64,000 bases of DNA from JAUMBM01 sp964441755 (GTDB lineage Bacteria > Bacteroidota > Bacteroidia > Chitinophagales > Saprospiraceae): the NCBI GenBank assembly GCA_964441755.1, contig CAYTVG010000002.1, positions 124,001 to 188,000 of the forward strand, written 5' to 3'. Positions 62,301-64,000 of this stretch are shown one piece after another (within the stretch, counting starts at the first letter, position 1; each line of letters begins with the position of its first letter). A program made the position numbers and the translations under genes. The notes beneath the pieces were generated by a model, which was not told the origin of the DNA, did not search any database, and saw only the letters and a program-made list of their open reading frames with translations.

Positions 62301-64000
62301 GCAGGCGGTGAGTTGCGCACAATGGAAACACCTATGGAGCCTTTCTACAGCACCGCCTGGTCGCCCGATGGCAAGCTGTTGGCTGCCGGGGGGCAAAGTA
62401 CGGTCATGGTTTTTGATGCGGTTACGGGGCAGGTACTGAAGGTGCTGCCCCACAATGATTATGTGCGGGCTCTTAGCTGGTCACCCGACGGTACGACCTT
62501 GGCTGCAGGTTCTGATGACAATTTTTGCTGGTTATGGAATGTGGCTTCAGGCCGGCAGTTGGCCAAACTGGCAGGGCATTCCGATTGGATACGGGCGCTG
62601 GCCTGGTCACCTGATGGTAGCCGCCTCGCAACTGCCGGGGATGATTCCGCTGCTATTATTTTTGATGCCGGCAGCGGTCAGATAGTCCATGAACTTACTG
62701 ATCATACAGACTATGTGCGGGATCTGGCCTGGTCGCCGGACGGACGTCAACTGGTGACCGTGAGCGATGACCAGACGGCCATTATTTGGAATGCCGACAG
62801 TGGCGTTGCTGTTCGCCGCCTTACAGACAGACACCAGGCATGGATTATGTCAGTTGCCTGGAGCGGGGATGGCAGTACTTTGGCCACCGGGGATCTCGAT
62901 GGGCAAATTCAGTTGTGGTCAGCCAATACTGGCGAGCCTGTGGGAAATTTTAGCCCCTCAACCGGAACGATTAGTTCCCTGAACTGGTCTCCCGATGGTA
63001 GTCAGCTATTGGTGGCTACTCCCGGCGAAAGGCTGCAGGTATTTGCTAAAGATGGTAGCCTTGTAATGGAGGTGGCTATCCCGGCTGAGAGCCGTTGTAT
63101 GACGGTAGACAAACTTAGTATTACCGGTCTTGACTGGAGCCGCGATGGGAAGGAGCTGGCCAGTGCAATGGGTGATGGTCGACTGCTTATCATTGCTGCC
63201 GATGGAGCGCAGCCGATTCGTGAAATAGATATACCTGCTGAATCGGTTTTCTATGCACTCGCCTGGTCTCCTGATGGACAACAATTGGCTTGTGCCGGTG
63301 AAAATCGGGCGGTCTTTATTGTTGATGCAAGCAGCGGTGAAATGCGTTCCAGCCTCAATCAGATAGATGTGCTCCGCGATCTGGCCTGGTCGCCGGATGC
63401 GCGTTTACTGGCTGCGGGTGGTGACAACAATGAGACTTGGGTCTGGGAAGTAGCCAACGGAAGGCTGGTTTACAAACTAACGGGACATACGGACTGGGTT
63501 CGGGCAGTAAGCTGGTCACCTGACGGAAGCTGGATTGCTACGGGTTCTGATGATGGCAGTATCCTTGTCTACAATGCCGGCACGGGTATGCAGGTTGCCA
63601 AACTGACCGCCCATACAGACTATGTACGGGATTTAGTGTGGTCGGCCGACGGCCGCAGATTACTGTCAGTGGCCGATGATCAGCAGTTGATCATCTGGTC
63701 AACACCCGCCTGGATCGAGGCTGGCCGCCTGAAGGCGCCTACGGATAGCTGGCTTATGTCGGTTGCTATGACGGAAGACGGGAGCCGTGTACTCACAGGC
63801 GATAGCAATGGCTGGGTAAGGCTTTGGGATATGACGACTTCCGCTGAGCTCCGCGCTTTTCCATTGGGCGGTAGCGAAAACAGTATACGGCATCTGCGTC
63901 TGCAGGCCGGTCAGCAGCAGTTTACTGCTGCTTTTGAAACATTTGACCTGCTCATCTGGAATTTTGAGGGGGGCGTAATGCAGAAAATACCGCTTGGCAA
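59316..64000 (+). CDS. Giant secreted WD40 protein, at least 1561 residues, 3' end outside window
   Basis: The frame is open from the ATG at 59316 (or 59334) to the right edge. The start MANYFTMNSYTKQNG is followed by a hydrophobic signal segment, LIWLLMIFTLTAKA, so it is exported. The rest is WD40-type repeats with the core AWSPDGRQLAxxxDDGxxxIWD. I count five successive sets of seven blades, 35 in all. Each set opens with a WSPDG (or WSRDG) blade at 59478, 60420, 61332, 62238 and 63135 and is 299-314 residues long. Within each set, blade 3 begins with YVR (DYVR or VLR), blade 4 with WVR or WIR, blade 5 with YVR and blade 6 with WIM or WLM. Acidic linkers such as PSPIEEEEEVNFADEMEEDG separate some sets. 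This is a chain of seven-bladed propellers, probably a binding scaffold. No catalytic domain is seen in the window. Confidence 0.9.
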   Translation, partial: MANYFTMNSYTKQNGSSLRPWLQGGLIWLLMIFTLTAKAHTPYQLPTILQSASAWSPDGRQLAAAMIDGRLLIVEQGKDEPLWLLEDFSDEALLSVSWSPDGRQLAVGTQRGVDVWSVDNRSLTFQLSQDDYVRSVSWSPDGKLLAAGSDDNQTWLWNVGSREVVYKLKGHQDWVRSVGFSPDGKWVASASDDGSAIIYDVASGSIHQLLDGHTDYVRALAWAPSGQQLVTVADDRLGIIWDAATGNQLGQLTDGHGESWIMAVSWSPDGRYIASGDQTGLVRLWNATTQEKLNSFSAGDFIIHLCWSTDSRLLSVAGQTEDIACYRPDGTKAVSWQIPPSPIEEEEEVNFADEMEEDGGGVQQIAVAWSPDSRQLAVAMADGRVGIFTKNQPEPRWLVEASGQVTFFTLAWSPDGRRLAGGYQQGVIIWEASSGTEVASLEQDDYVRGIAWSPDGRRLAAASDDGLTWVWQVDRRQLQFKLVAHSDWVRSAVWSPNGRLIATASDDTTVRVFDAGSGALRLTLVGHSDYVRDLAFSGNGKKLVSVGDDGQTIIWDSNSGEELNVFTEGHENWIMAVDWSRNGRLIASGDNSGRVVIRDAKTGRVVQRFETGGAGFVYDVDWSHDNRSLAVGAASEEVVVYDPAGEAQYLWTVASVAMPSVNESDVYQTGVSWSPDGNKLALSLIDGRLGIFDRQTGDVSYVQESNTALSVQWSPDGQQLALGTDANVQVLDGSTLAVLFTLPHSDYVRSVAWSPDGSTLAAAGDDNMVSLWDVATKELRRQLAGHTDWIRGIAWSPDGTKLVSCSDDGKLLVYNAQTGIILQRLEQHTDYVRSVCWSPDGRRIISTGDDQQLIVWDAATGTSVAASQGGHQNWIMASAFDRSGERLISGDNAGIVQFWDAAGNPQELVNLEGMSVLGLAFSPDGSLFATAQASRTFSIRNLEGVAVNSWDIEPVAMEEGQAEEEFEFQQYDAAWSPDGRQIAVAGDCGIVGVYQAGGELRTMETPMEPFYSTAWSPDGKLLAAGGQSTVMVFDAVTGQVLKVLPHNDYVRALSWSPDGTTLAAGSDDNFCWLWNVASGRQLAKLAGHSDWIRALAWSPDGSRLATAGDDSAAIIFDAGSGQIVHELTDHTDYVRDLAWSPDGRQLVTVSDDQTAIIWNADSGVAVRRLTDRHQAWIMSVAWSGDGSTLATGDLDGQIQLWSANTGEPVGNFSPSTGTISSLNWSPDGSQLLVATPGERLQVFAKDGSLVMEVAIPAESRCMTVDKLSITGLDWSRDGKELASAMGDGRLLIIAADGAQPIREIDIPAESVFYALAWSPDGQQLACAGENRAVFIVDASSGEMRSSLNQIDVLRDLAWSPDARLLAAGGDNNETWVWEVANGRLVYKLTGHTDWVRAVSWSPDGSWIATGSDDGSILVYNAGTGMQVAKLTAHTDYVRDLVWSADGRRLLSVADDQQLIIWSTPAWIEAGRLKAPTDSWLMSVAMTEDGSRVLTGDSNGWVRLWDMTTSAELRAFPLGGSENSIRHLRLQAGQQQFTAAFETFDLLIWNFEGGVMQKIPLG
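59445..64000 (+). repeat. Five tandem copies of a seven-blade propeller unit
   Basis: Higher-order repeat with a period of 942, 912, 906 and 897 bp, measured between the first Trp codon of each unit. Corresponding blades of different units resemble each other more than neighbouring blades do. Unit 5 reaches the window edge at its seventh blade. Confidence 0.85.

Overview
The window looks like a chromosomal segment from a member of the Bacteroidota, most likely a Saprospiraceae-like marine or activated-sludge lineage. This rests on type IX secretion (T9SS) C-terminal sorting domains on three proteins (type A on two, gliding-motility-associated type B on one), SprB-type adhesin repeats, an S46 dipeptidyl-peptidase, the Bacteroidota form of arginine decarboxylase, TAnnTTTG promoter boxes, and weak or absent Shine-Dalgarno sequences. 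No species is claimed. I see no transposase, integrase, phage gene or CRISPR array. It reads as stable core genome mixed with secreted accessory proteins.

Layout. 1-12 kb: a truncated DUF7033/polysaccharide-deacetylase-like gene, a papain-fold protein that has lost its catalytic residues, an acyl-CoA carboxylase beta subunit, a secreted two-repeat protein, manA, metK, a monoglyceride-lipase-like hydrolase, fmt, and a T9SS cargo with cohesin-like and dockerin-like parts. 12-24 kb: exported catabolism (an Asp/Glu-type DPP11 peptidase, gamma-glutamyltransferase, a GH32 fructanase lipoprotein), then a Crp/Fnr regulator with a SulP transporter, hemH, an outer-membrane protein and lipA. 24-36 kb: a membrane protein, two tandem vanadium-haloperoxidase-like lipoproteins flanking a small lipoprotein, the ilvD-ilvB-ilvN branched-chain amino acid operon, an outer-membrane protein, a MazG-like protein and speA. 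36-50 kb: tRNA-Pro, an asparaginase lipoprotein, an aspartate aminotransferase, a small CPMC membrane protein, sppA, and a 1832-residue SprB-repeat adhesin followed 4 bp later by a deacetylase and an acetyltransferase. 50-64 kb: clpB, a large BNR-repeat protein, crtZ, a T9SS esterase, a class II aldolase-like protein, and the start of a giant secreted WD40 protein that runs off the right edge.

The most unusual items are: (i) the giant protein, built from five tandem copies of a seven-blade beta-propeller, 35 blades in the window, with blade identity conserved from copy to copy; (ii) a family of seven dispersed 30-65 bp elements, six of which sit upstream of and point toward a gene, three of them ending 31-33 bp before the start codon; (iii) a perfect TGTGA-N6-TCACA box placed for class II activation upstream of the crp-sulP operon; (iv) long, mostly perfect inverted repeats at gene ends, some overlapping stop codons, including a serial triple hairpin; and (v) the catalytically dead papain-like protein. 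All functional statements come from reading motifs by eye; no database search was run.
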